A stretch of DNA of 21,627 nt, from NCBI GenBank assembly GCA_041740495.1, contig JBGSLW010000329.1, forward strand, positions 1-21,627. Direction: 5' to 3'. Positions 15,763-21,627 of the stretch are shown piece after piece (the first letter of the stretch is position 1; every line of letters begins with the position of its first letter). Source of the DNA: JANMEB01 sp041740495 (GTDB lineage: Bacteria > Planctomycetota > Planctomycetia > Pirellulales > Pirellulaceae). A program made the translations under genes and the position numbers. Under the pieces are notes generated by a model. It was not told the DNA's origin. It made no database searches and worked only from the letters and a program-made list of their open reading frames with translations.

Positions 15763-16680
15763 ATGGCGACCGCCGAAGTGGGCCTGACCACGACACAAGC
15801 GCCGTTCATCGAAGCCGCGCGCCGCGAGGGGAACTTGTTTATCCGGCAGCCGTACGAATTGTACAGCGAAGAAAACCAGGAGACCTGGCGGCGGCTCTAC
15901 GCTCGAATGCGGCCCAAATGGGAGCGGTACGCCAATCCCAAATTCATGGACGGGGTCCGGAATCTGATGCTCCGTCCCGATCAAATCCCGCGGCTGGACG
16001 ATGTCAATCGATTCTTGGAACCGCTCACGCAATTCAAGGCCAAAGCGGTGGCAGGCTACATACCCGCCTATATCTTTTTTGATTGTATTCGCCAGCGCGA
16101 GTTCCCCACGACGATCACGATTCGCGACGGCGGCAAATTGGAGTACCTCCCGGAGCCTGATATTTTTCACGACATCGCAGGGCATGTCCCGATGCACACG
16201 GATCGCCGCTTTGCCGACGTGCTGGTCCGTTTTGGCGAAGTCGCGCGCAACGCGGCGCTGCGCGCCCAAAACCTCGCGTGCAGCGAATCCGAGAGAGCGG
16301 AAATCGTCAAAAGCAATATCCGCTCGCTGGCCCGCTTTTTCTGGTACACGGTCGAGTTCGGACTGATGCGGCATGGCCCCGAGTTGAAAGTCTACGGGAG
16401 CGGCCTGTTGAGCTCGTTGGGGGAAATCGAATACAGCATCGAATCCCCGCGCGTGCAGCGCTACCCTCTGCAAATGGAATGGGTGATCAACCAATATTTC
16501 GAAATCCACCATTTCCAGGAGTTGTTGTTTATCGTCGATAGCTTCGATCACCTGTTTGACTTGGTGGACCAACTGGAGTCGTGGATCGCCGCGGGGAAGA
16601 TGGATAACGTGGCCAAGGGAGAGCCGGAAATCAACGACCAGGATCTGCAGTCGTTCCTGGAAGCCAAGGCCCACGATTGA
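15763..16680 (+). CDS. phhA: Phenylalanine 4-monooxygenase
   Basis: This 305-residue enzyme is a bacterial aromatic amino acid hydroxylase, which converts phenylalanine to tyrosine using O2, Fe(II) and a tetrahydropterin cofactor in the cytoplasm. Iron ligands are H136 and H141 in PDIFHDIAGHVPMH and E198 in WYTVEFGL. The product is monomer-length, with no N-terminal ACT regulatory domain. The ATG at 15763 has GAGGG about 7 nt upstream; an earlier in-frame ATG at 15709 would add an unconserved leader. The stop is 4 bp before the short-chain dehydrogenase start, so the two are almost certainly translated from one mRNA. Tyrosine or tryptophan hydroxylase activity is less likely in bacteria but not excluded by motif alone. 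Confidence 0.93.
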   Translation: MATAEVGLTTTQAPFIEAARREGNLFIRQPYELYSEENQETWRRLYARMRPKWERYANPKFMDGVRNLMLRPDQIPRLDDVNRFLEPLTQFKAKAVAGYIPAYIFFDCIRQREFPTTITIRDGGKLEYLPEPDIFHDIAGHVPMHTDRRFADVLVRFGEVARNAALRAQNLACSESERAEIVKSNIRSLARFFWYTVEFGLMRHGPELKVYGSGLLSSLGEIEYSIESPRVQRYPLQMEWVINQYFEIHHFQELLFIVDSFDHLFDLVDQLESWIAAGKMDNVAKGEPEINDQDLQSFLEAKAHD

Positions 16681-16684
16681 GCCC

Positions 16685-17416
16685 ATGTCGAAATCGTCGC
16701 AGCCGCGTCCGTTCACCCGTTCCGTGCTCCCGGTTTGCGCCGTGACCGGCGGCAGCAGCGGCATTGGCCTGGCCACCGCGCAGCTGTTCGCCGCGCGCGA
16801 TTACGCGGTGTCGATCTGCGGGAGAGATTCCGAAAGATTGGCGGCGGCTGCGTCGAGCTTGCCGGCGACGCAGGTCAGCTCGTTCCGCTGTGACCTGGCG
16901 ATTCCCGCACAGGCCCGGCAATTTGTGCGCGCGACCGCCGAGCATTGGGGGCGGATCGATGTCTTGGTGCACTGCGGAGCGGCGGCGCCGTTGGCGCCGA
17001 TGGCGGACCTGGCGAGCAACGACTTCGAGGCCGCGATCGACGTCAATCTACGTGGCTGGTTTCACGCCACGCAGGAAGCCTGGCGATATTTTCTGCGGCA
17101 TGGCACGGGAGGCACGATCGTCAGCGTCTCCTCGCTGGCAGCGATCGATCCGTTTCCGGGCTTCGCGGTTTACGGGGCGTGCAAAGCTTGGCAAGATTTG
17201 ATGGTGCAGGCTTTGGCCGCCGAGGGCAAGCCGCTGGGAATTCGCCTGTATTCGATTCGTCCCGGGACCGTGGATACGCCGTTGCTCGATAGCCTCTTCC
17301 CCGACGTTCCCCCGTCGGAGCGTCTCGCCCCGCACCAGGTGGCCGAGTTGATTTGGGAAGTGTGCCAGGAGCCCTTTCGTTACTCGTCCGGCCAATCGTT
17401 GGTGATTCGACGCTGA
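16685..17416 (+). CDS. Short-chain dehydrogenase/reductase, candidate pterin reductase
   Basis: This 243-residue classical SDR is an NAD(P)H-dependent oxidoreductase. The nucleotide-binding motif TGGSSGIG is at 21-28, the catalytic triad S150, Y163 and K167 (YGACK), and the usual NNAG position reads HCGAA. The C-terminal RPGTVDTPLLDSLF is typical of SDRs. Its position, 4 bp after phhA and 19 bp before a PTPS-like gene, suggests it acts on the pterin cofactor: either like sepiapterin reductase, reducing 6-pyruvoyl-tetrahydropterin, or like a dihydropteridine reductase. Sequence alone does not prove this because SDR specificity is hard to read, and it lacks the TGxxxRxG form of pteridine reductase PTR1. 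A generic SDR linked by chance is the alternative. Confidence 0.88.
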   Translation: MSKSSQPRPFTRSVLPVCAVTGGSSGIGLATAQLFAARDYAVSICGRDSERLAAAASSLPATQVSSFRCDLAIPAQARQFVRATAEHWGRIDVLVHCGAAAPLAPMADLASNDFEAAIDVNLRGWFHATQEAWRYFLRHGTGGTIVSVSSLAAIDPFPGFAVYGACKAWQDLMVQALAAEGKPLGIRLYSIRPGTVDTPLLDSLFPDVPPSERLAPHQVAELIWEVCQEPFRYSSGQSLVIRR

Positions 17417-17435
17417 ACTACCTTGCGGACCCGGC

Positions 17436-18236
17436 ATGATCGAACTGACACGCGAAGTACGATGCTTTGGAGACTCCGGGCCCGACGCGGCGCACGAACG
17501 CCCTCTTCTCAACGCCTGGGCGGGCGGGCCCGCGACCGACTGCCTGGCCCCCTTCCTGGTGTGGCGGTGCACACTCCGAGGTCCGATTTCCCCCGAGACC
17601 GATTATCTGTGCAACGTCAAATGGATCGATCAATTGGTGCGCGGGCAACTGCAGCGGACTGGAAGGAACACTCCCAGCGTCGCGCCCAGGCGACCGATCC
17701 CCACTCTGGCCATGATGTACGCGGCGTGTCGCGACGAAGTCGCCGCCGCCGGACCACTGACCTTGGCCCGATTCGAACTGGCCCTTTCCCCGTATTTACG
17801 GTTTGCGATCGAACCCCCCGAGGAGTCTATGGTAAGCGTGACCCACGAATACGAATTTTCGGCCTCCCATCGGCTGCATCACCTTGGATTCTCCGAGCAA
17901 CAGAATCGGGCCGTATACGGCAAGTGCAACAACCCGCATGGCCACGGGCATAACTATGTCGTGCAGGTGACCTGGAAGCTGCCGATCGCCAACGAGGGCG
18001 ACCTTGCCTTGTCCGCTTGCGACGCGGTGGTCAAGCGGGAAGTGATCGATCGGCTGGATCACCGTTATTTGAACGCCGAGGTTCCACCGTTCGATCAGCT
18101 CAATCCGACGGTCGAGAATATTGCCGTGACGGTTTGGAATTGGCTGGAGCACCACTTTCCGGAGCCAATGCAACTGCAGCAGATTCGCGTCTACGAAACT
18201 CCAAAAACCTGGGCGGATTATCGTGGTGCTATTTGA
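17436..18236 (+). CDS. Two-domain 6-pyruvoyl-tetrahydropterin synthase/QueD-like protein
   Basis: This 266-residue protein has an active-looking PTPS/QueD domain at its C-terminus (~130-266). Zinc ligands are H145 (SASHRLHH), H170 and H172 (PHGHGHNY), the catalytic Cys is C164 (YGKCNNP), and E254 (VYETPKTWADY) would anchor the pterin. Residues 1-~125 look like a second, degenerate T-fold domain: FLVWRCTLRGPISPETDYLCNV and IPTLAMMYAACRDEV follow the PTPS strand-helix pattern, but the zinc His, the Cys and the Glu are gone. PTPS converts dihydroneopterin triphosphate to 6-pyruvoyl-tetrahydropterin; QueD homologues serve queuosine. Placement after phhA and an SDR favours the pterin-cofactor role. 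An inner ATG at 17830 would give a single-domain form. Confidence 0.88.
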   Translation: MIELTREVRCFGDSGPDAAHERPLLNAWAGGPATDCLAPFLVWRCTLRGPISPETDYLCNVKWIDQLVRGQLQRTGRNTPSVAPRRPIPTLAMMYAACRDEVAAAGPLTLARFELALSPYLRFAIEPPEESMVSVTHEYEFSASHRLHHLGFSEQQNRAVYGKCNNPHGHGHNYVVQVTWKLPIANEGDLALSACDAVVKREVIDRLDHRYLNAEVPPFDQLNPTVENIAVTVWNWLEHHFPEPMQLQQIRVYETPKTWADYRGAI

Positions 18237-18313
18237 GCCTTTTCCTTGACCCACCGCCCCGTTGCGGGATGCGGGCAGCATGAGGGGGCGGCGACGATTG
18301 GGATAGGCTCTTC
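18233..18313. repeat. Dispersed palindromic intergenic element, copy D (possible two-way terminator)
   Basis: TTTGAGCCTTTTCC at the left and TTGGGATAGGCTCTT at the right flank an inner 7-bp stem CCGCCCC/GGGGCGG. The element fills the whole gap between the convergent PTPS-like gene and coaD and touches both stop codons, so it would be well placed to end transcription from both sides. The left half is more diverged than in the other copies. Confidence 0.6.
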
Positions 18314-18821
18314 AGCTCCCCAAGCGTTCCCGGACCTGAGGAATGATCTCGCGCGGCACAAAACGGGCCAGCTTGTCATCGTCCGCCAGGGGCGCGATCT
18401 GCTTGATCAACGTGCTGGAAACATGCGCGTAGTCTCCATCGGCCATTAGGAATAGGGTCTCGACCGAGGGATCCAATTCCCGATTCGCCATGGTCATTGT
18501 GAACTCCGCGGCGATATCGGTCAGCGGACGAACCCCCCGGATCATGACGCGAGCGTTGCACGACCGTACAAAATCCACCGCCAATCCATCAAACGGAAGA
18601 ACCTCGACGTTGTCGAACCGGCTGGTCACGCTCCGAATCAAGGCCACTCGCTCCTCCAGCCGGAACAACGGAAGCTTGTCCAGGTTTGTGCCCACCCCCA
18701 CGATCAGGCGATCGACCAGCCGGCTACTTCGTTCGATCACGTTCAAGTGTCCCAGAGTGATCGGATCGAAAGAACCGGTGTAGACCGCAGTAGTGGGCTG
18801 GTGTTTCACGGCAAATTTCAA
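18312..18821 (-). CDS. coaD: Phosphopantetheine adenylyltransferase
   Basis: This 169-residue enzyme transfers AMP from ATP to 4'-phosphopantetheine, the penultimate step of coenzyme A synthesis. Family landmarks are all present: YTGSFDPITLGHLNVIERSS with the nucleotidyltransferase TxGH motif, KLPLFRLEERVALI, the RGVRPLTDIAAEFTM block and VSSTLIKQIAPL near the end. Length matches the bacterial enzyme (~160). The start is uncertain: TTG at 18821 opens the frame, and a GTG at 18809 lies closer to the conserved TAVYTGSFDP; neither has a strong ribosome binding site. A perfect TATAAT lies ~55 bp upstream on the same strand. It converges with the PTPS-like gene. Confidence 0.95.
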   Translation of the reverse strand: MKFAVKHQPTTAVYTGSFDPITLGHLNVIERSSRLVDRLIVGVGTNLDKLPLFRLEERVALIRSVTSRFDNVEVLPFDGLAVDFVRSCNARVMIRGVRPLTDIAAEFTMTMANRELDPSVETLFLMADGDYAHVSSTLIKQIAPLADDDKLARFVPREIIPQVRERLGS

Positions 18822-18854
18822 CGATTTTTCGGTTCGAACGTACCTCCGGTCCGG

Positions 18855-18882
18855 GTGACACCCGGGATTGGGTAATTATACT
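18855..18882 (+). promoter_or_regulatory. Sigma70-like promoter for the small membrane protein gene
   Basis: GTGACA (18855-18860) and TATACT (18877-18882) are spaced 16 bp apart, one mismatch from each consensus hexamer. The start would fall near 18889, giving a leader of about 77 nt to the ATG at 18966. Confidence 0.45.
18875..18880 (-). promoter_or_regulatory. Consensus -10 hexamer for coaD, overlapping the divergent promoter
   Basis: The minus strand reads TATAAT here, a perfect -10. No clear -35 stands 16-18 bp upstream. The predicted coaD leader would include the small hairpin CCGGGT/ACCCGG (18851-18865). Confidence 0.4.
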
Positions 18883-18965
18883 AGCAGAAGGTTCGACATT
18901 TCCGCGCCTGCTGCCGAATTACCAACTACCTGCCGGTTGTGACCAGCGTTTCCAAGGAATATTGA

Positions 18966-19169
18966 ATGCCCAAGGCCCTCTGTATTGCCGCCCTGGCGAT
19001 TTCCGTATTGGTGGTGATCTTGTTCGCCTCCGATTTGCTATTGGGCGTGGCGAACGCGCGATCGATCGCCCCGTTCAAGGGGAGCAGTATCATCCTGGAC
19101 GTTGTTTTCCTGATTTGTGCAGCGATTTTGGGCCTGATGAGCTTTCGCACCTTGCGCCAACAGGTTTAG
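18966..19169 (+). CDS. Small two-helix membrane protein, unknown function
   Basis: This 67-residue protein has two predicted transmembrane helices: residues ~6-26 (CIAALAISVLVVILFASDLL) and ~43-60 (IILDVVFLICAAILGLMSF). They are joined by a short polar loop (ANARSIAPFKGSS) and followed by a basic tail (RTLRQQV). The ATG has AAGGA about 8 nt upstream and a plausible promoter 77 nt before that, both in favour of a real gene. The stop codon lies in the first copy of a 14-bp tandem duplication. I do not recognise a named family. It lies between coaD and rpsT but shows no functional link to either. Confidence 0.7.
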   Translation: MPKALCIAALAISVLVVILFASDLLLGVANARSIAPFKGSSIILDVVFLICAAILGLMSFRTLRQQV

Positions 19170-19183
19170 GCCAACAGGTTTAG
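19156..19183. repeat. 14-bp perfect tandem duplication across a stop codon
   Basis: GCCAACAGGTTTAG occurs twice in a row at 19156-19169 and 19170-19183. The first copy encodes the last residues and TAG stop of the small membrane protein. The second copy is untranslated, so the duplication does not change the protein. It looks like recent replication slippage. Confidence 0.9.
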
Positions 19184-19467
19184 GCTGGTGGACCTTGGCA
19201 ATATGTCTCACGTCCGCGGCCTGGCGGCCGCAGTTGCCGGGAATTCCCTGAGTTTCGCGACAGAGTCTGGACAACCCGACGCCGGGACGCGATAATCACC
19301 CGCCTGAGTTCCCGGTCCGCGGAGCGGTTGCCGTCGGCGATCCCTGCCGGTCTCTAGCATCCTGCTCCCTGGAAAACCCGCTCTCGAGAACCCCGCCCGT
19401 TGCTGGTGGATACGCTCCCCGGCACACCGACATCTATTCCTTGAACCGCGAGTCGTTCGCCTTAGCT
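19184..19467. other. Intergenic region upstream of rpsT
   Basis: I see no gene here. A hairpin GCGGCC/GGCCGC with loop TGGC (19216-19231) may end transcription of the small membrane protein gene, though no T-run follows. The rpsT promoter must lie in this stretch or upstream, but no hexamer pair is convincing. Confidence 0.5.
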
Positions 19468-19755
19468 ATGCCCAACATCAAGAGTGCCGCCAAACGCCAT
19501 CGCCAAAGTCTGGTTCGCCGCAGTCGGAATCGTTCCGTAAAATCGGAATTGAAGACGCATGTCAAAAGCGTCTTGGCCGCAGCCAATTCGGGGGATATCG
19601 CCAAAGCCGAATCGGCGTTTCGCATTGCCGCCAAACGGCTGGATCAAGCTGGCAGCCGTCAAGTCATTCACAAGAACGCTGCGGCTCGTCGCAAGTCGCG
19701 TTTGGCACACGCCATCCTGCGCGCCAAAAACGGAAACGCATCCACCACCGAGTAG
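19468..19755 (+). CDS. rpsT: 30S ribosomal protein S20
   Basis: This 95-residue, very basic protein is ribosomal protein S20, which binds 16S rRNA early in assembly of the small subunit. The N-terminus MPNIKSAAKRHRQSLVRRSRNRSVKS and the later HKNAAARRKSRLAHAI are diagnostic. The ATG at 19468 is chosen because S20 proteins begin with MPNIKSA; an in-frame TTG at 19441 would add nine unconserved residues. No clear Shine-Dalgarno precedes the start, which is unusual for a highly expressed gene. It converges with the haem-c/DUF2231 gene, with 22 bp between stops. Confidence 0.96.
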   Translation: MPNIKSAAKRHRQSLVRRSRNRSVKSELKTHVKSVLAAANSGDIAKAESAFRIAAKRLDQAGSRQVIHKNAAARRKSRLAHAILRAKNGNASTTE

Positions 19756-19777
19756 GTGTTGATTGCGGCGTGTGCGG

Positions 19778-21157
19778 TTACGGCGTTTGACCGGCGGCGT
19801 TATCCTCAGGGTCCTTGTTTTCCTGAGCGGCCTTGTTTTCCTGGGCGGCCTTATTTTCCTGGGCGGCCGGCGCTGCGGCATTCGTTTGCTTCAAGCCGAA
19901 CAGATCCCAGATCTTTCCGTAGCCGCGGCGGTGCGTTAGTTCGCCGCCGGCGTGCCCGACGTAAACCGTAAGCAACGCCAGAGCGATCATACCCAGCCGC
20001 CAGAGCGATCCGTTTTCCGGGTCGCGGCGACGAGAGACCGTCGCCACCAGCGCCAACAGGAACGAGAGGACGGCGAGCGCGACCCCGGTCCAACGGTGCC
20101 AGAACAAACGGACGGTTCGGTCGAATTGGAACGGATCTTCGTTGTGTCCCTCGTTCCAGGCGAACGACCAACCCAGACCTGCCGCAACCAACGCCGAGAG
20201 TGCGCCGAGCCACAAGCAATAAAACGCGAAGTCGGAACAGGCATAACTGCCACGGAAGCTAAACAGCGCCGCCAGTCCGCCAACAATCAGCAATGCAATC
20301 GGAAAATGTGCGGTGGCTGGATGCAAATCACCGAAGGCTCGCCAGACGGTGAGCCAAAACTCTTGGCGAGCCGTGCGGGCGGGCGCCGGTTGGGGGGGCG
20401 GAGCCGCCGTCGCGGACTTCTGATTCGCGGATGACTCCTGCGCCGGGGGTGTTTCCGGTCCTCCCTCTGGCTGCTGGGTTAGCGTCGAATCCTGACCGGC
20501 CGATTTCTCTTGGGTGTTGGCGTCAGCGGCCGATCCAAAATTTCCAAGTTGCGTTGCGGGCGCGGGGGGCTGGTCCCCGGCGGCAGGCGCCTTGCTTGCT
20601 TCCGAATCCTGTTCCAACTTCGGCGGCGGTTCCAACTTCGGCGGCGCGTTGCCCGTTCCACCCTTCGTTGGCTTGGTAATCGTTGCGTCGGCCCCGTCTT
20701 CCTTTTTGGGTGGCGGCGTCCCTTCCCCCTCCGGCCAGACGGCGCCTTGATCGATCCAGGCTTTGATCAGCGCCGCTTCCTCGGATGGAACCGCGTCGCC
20801 CTCGTCGGGGGGAGGCATGCGGTCGTCCTCGGTGCTCACGATGACTTGGTAGAACAAACTGTCAGCCGACTTGCCGGGCGTCAGGAAATACTCGTCCAAC
20901 ACGCTCTCGCGTTTGTCGGTCCGCAGGTCCCCTTCTTCCTTTTCTTCGCCGTGGCATTCGTGACACCGCTTCGTAAGAATCGGCTGGATGTCTCGGTTGA
21001 AGTCGATCTTTTCGACTGACTTTTCCGGCTCGGGATCCTGAAGCAGGGCATAGGTGTTGCAGCCGAAACCGATCCCTATCCAACATGCCATAAGGAAAAG
21101 GACAGCCCCGGATCGAGTCGTCGAAGAGGCTGTCCGAATTAATTCGAAGCGGGACAT
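19778..21157 (-). CDS. Haem-c domain fused to DUF2231-like four-helix membrane domain
   Basis: This 459-residue protein starts with a hydrophobic signal/anchor (~17-33). A cytochrome c domain of the planctomycete type follows: CHECH with haem ligands C65, C68 and H69, and a likely distal Met in RMPPPDEG (M114). Residues ~145-265 are a Pro/Gln/Glu/Ala-rich, low-complexity linker. Four transmembrane helices follow (~284-301, 310-332, 354-375, 387-404), beginning HPATAHFPIALL as in DUF2231, with His residues at 279, 284, 354, 402 and 409 that could bind haem b. The tail has three tandem AAQENK hexapeptides. The ATG has GGGGGA upstream. It is probably an extracytoplasmic electron-transfer protein anchored in the membrane; the partner is unknown. 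Confidence 0.88.
   Translation of the reverse strand: MSRFELIRTASSTTRSGAVLFLMACWIGIGFGCNTYALLQDPEPEKSVEKIDFNRDIQPILTKRCHECHGEEKEEGDLRTDKRESVLDEYFLTPGKSADSLFYQVIVSTEDDRMPPPDEGDAVPSEEAALIKAWIDQGAVWPEGEGTPPPKKEDGADATITKPTKGGTGNAPPKLEPPPKLEQDSEASKAPAAGDQPPAPATQLGNFGSAADANTQEKSAGQDSTLTQQPEGGPETPPAQESSANQKSATAAPPPQPAPARTARQEFWLTVWRAFGDLHPATAHFPIALLIVGGLAALFSFRGSYACSDFAFYCLWLGALSALVAAGLGWSFAWNEGHNEDPFQFDRTVRLFWHRWTGVALAVLSFLLALVATVSRRRDPENGSLWRLGMIALALLTVYVGHAGGELTHRRGYGKIWDLFGLKQTNAAAPAAQENKAAQENKAAQENKDPEDNAAGQTP
19815..19868. repeat. Three tandem 18-bp units in the 3' end of the haem-c/DUF2231 gene
   Basis: Units of 18 bp (TTGTTTTCCTGAGCGGCC and close variants) repeat three times and encode AAQENK x3 on the minus strand. 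Being a multiple of three, copy number can change without breaking the frame. Confidence 0.85.
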
Positions 21158-21403
21158 GATATTGATTCCCCCAAAATCCTGACTGTACGGGCGAAACGCT
21201 CGGTCCGGAGCTCGATGCTCTTGGAGCCCATCCCCATACCAGTCGGCCCCCAGCATCCTGCCCTATCCCCCGAAGCGGGGGAACGGCCCTTGGGACAAGT
21301 GTTTTGGTCGCCGACCGATCTTCCTCAGTGTATCGTAATGCGCCCTGGATAAGTACAGCAATTGTGTTTCCCCCCATCCCGCCTTCTTGCGGGACGAAAG
21401 CCA
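21158..21403. other. Intergenic region with repeat copy E and a short hairpin
   Basis: Besides repeat copy E, the segment holds CCCGC/GCGGG around CTTCTT near 21378-21393, ~11 bp beyond the stop of the last gene, a possible terminator for it. A promoter for the haem-c gene is expected here, but I cannot pin it down. Confidence 0.4.
21221..21304. repeat. Dispersed palindromic intergenic element, copy E
   Basis: TTGGAGCCCATCCCCATACC at the left, GGCCCCCAGCATCCTGCCC inside, and CTTGGGACAAG at the right. The centre is a 7-bp stem TCCCCCG/CGGGGGA with loop AAG. The left half matches copies A-C well; the right arm has drifted. Confidence 0.6.
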
Positions 21404-21627
21404 TCAGCGTACTTTGGCCAGCTCGGCAAGATCTGCCACGGAGCGGACCTGGAGCGGCGGTTCGATTCCCTGTTCGCTCAGTCGCCCCAGGTCTTCGCGC
21501 AATTCCCCCAGGCATACAATCTCATCGGGGGCGGCGATTCGAAGCAGTCCAGGGATGTCCCCCAAAACCAAGGCGCCGGGGAAGAAATGCGGATTGGTGA
21601 ATTCGGCAACTTCCCCGAAACGAATCG
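21404..21627 (-). CDS. C-terminal fragment of an unrecognised protein (5' end outside window)
   Basis: A minus-strand frame enters from the window edge and ends with TGA at 21404-21406, giving the last ~73 residues. It reads FGEVAEFTNPHFFPGALVLG, then IPGLLRIAAPDEIVCLGELR, and ends VRSVADLAELAKVR. I do not recognise the family. The composition is that of an ordinary soluble alpha/beta protein, with no membrane segment or metal-binding motif. Codon use is like that of neighbouring genes, so it is probably a real coding region. Confidence 0.6.
   Translation of the reverse strand, partial: IRFGEVAEFTNPHFFPGALVLGDIPGLLRIAAPDEIVCLGELREDLGRLSEQGIEPPLQVRSVADLAELAKVR

Noticed and set aside
15685..16776. 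363-codon minus-strand open frame
   Set aside because: Antisense to phhA, whose iron-binding motifs are unmistakable on the plus strand.
21455..21475. tRNA T-loop-like GGTTCGATTCC
   Set aside because: The flanking bases cannot form a T-stem, no acceptor or anticodon arm is present, and the segment is inside a coding frame.

Overview
The window looks like chromosomal DNA of a GC-rich planctomycete, probably of the Pirellulales. This is inferred, not shown by a marker gene. The grounds are a haem-c/DUF2231-type membrane protein, exported hydrolases, a stand-alone PQQ dehydrogenase, common GTG/TTG starts, and intergenic DNA full of hairpin repeats. I see no rRNA, tRNA, phage, transposase or CRISPR-Cas genes.

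Layout. 1-523 is the 3' end of a galactokinase, overlapping tail to tail with an exported amidohydrolase (515-1861, minus). A nucleotidyltransferase (minus) follows, then a divergent PQQ dehydrogenase fused to an alpha/beta hydrolase (2827-5448, plus). The gaps around these genes hold several short perfect palindromes. 5449-7103 has no convincing gene. It holds a six-copy array of 44-bp hairpin repeats (6227-6664), a 12-bp-stem inverted repeat and a CACGAAG-type inverted pair. Minus-strand genes follow: M3 metallopeptidase, ABC ATPase, a large membrane-anchored protein, a MazG-like pyrophosphohydrolase, a TauE/SafE permease and a homogentisate-dioxygenase-family enzyme. Divergent from the last is a tight plus-strand trio: phenylalanine hydroxylase (phhA), a short-chain dehydrogenase, and a two-domain 6-pyruvoyl-tetrahydropterin-synthase-like protein. 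The rest is coaD (minus), a small two-helix membrane protein (plus), rpsT (plus), a haem-c/DUF2231 membrane protein (minus) and the 3' end of an unrecognised minus-strand gene.

How genes work together. The clearest unit is 14233-18236. Phenylalanine hydroxylase needs a reduced pterin. The two genes directly behind it resemble the PTPS and sepiapterin/pteridine-reductase steps of tetrahydropterin synthesis, and the divergent gene belongs to the family that opens the ring of homogentisate, a tyrosine breakdown product. I read this as an aromatic amino acid module that carries its own cofactor supply.

The most unusual features are the PQQ dehydrogenase/hydrolase fusion, the 44-bp hairpin array, a family of about 80-bp palindromic elements present in five intergenic gaps, and the pterin module with its duplicated, degenerate PTPS domain.
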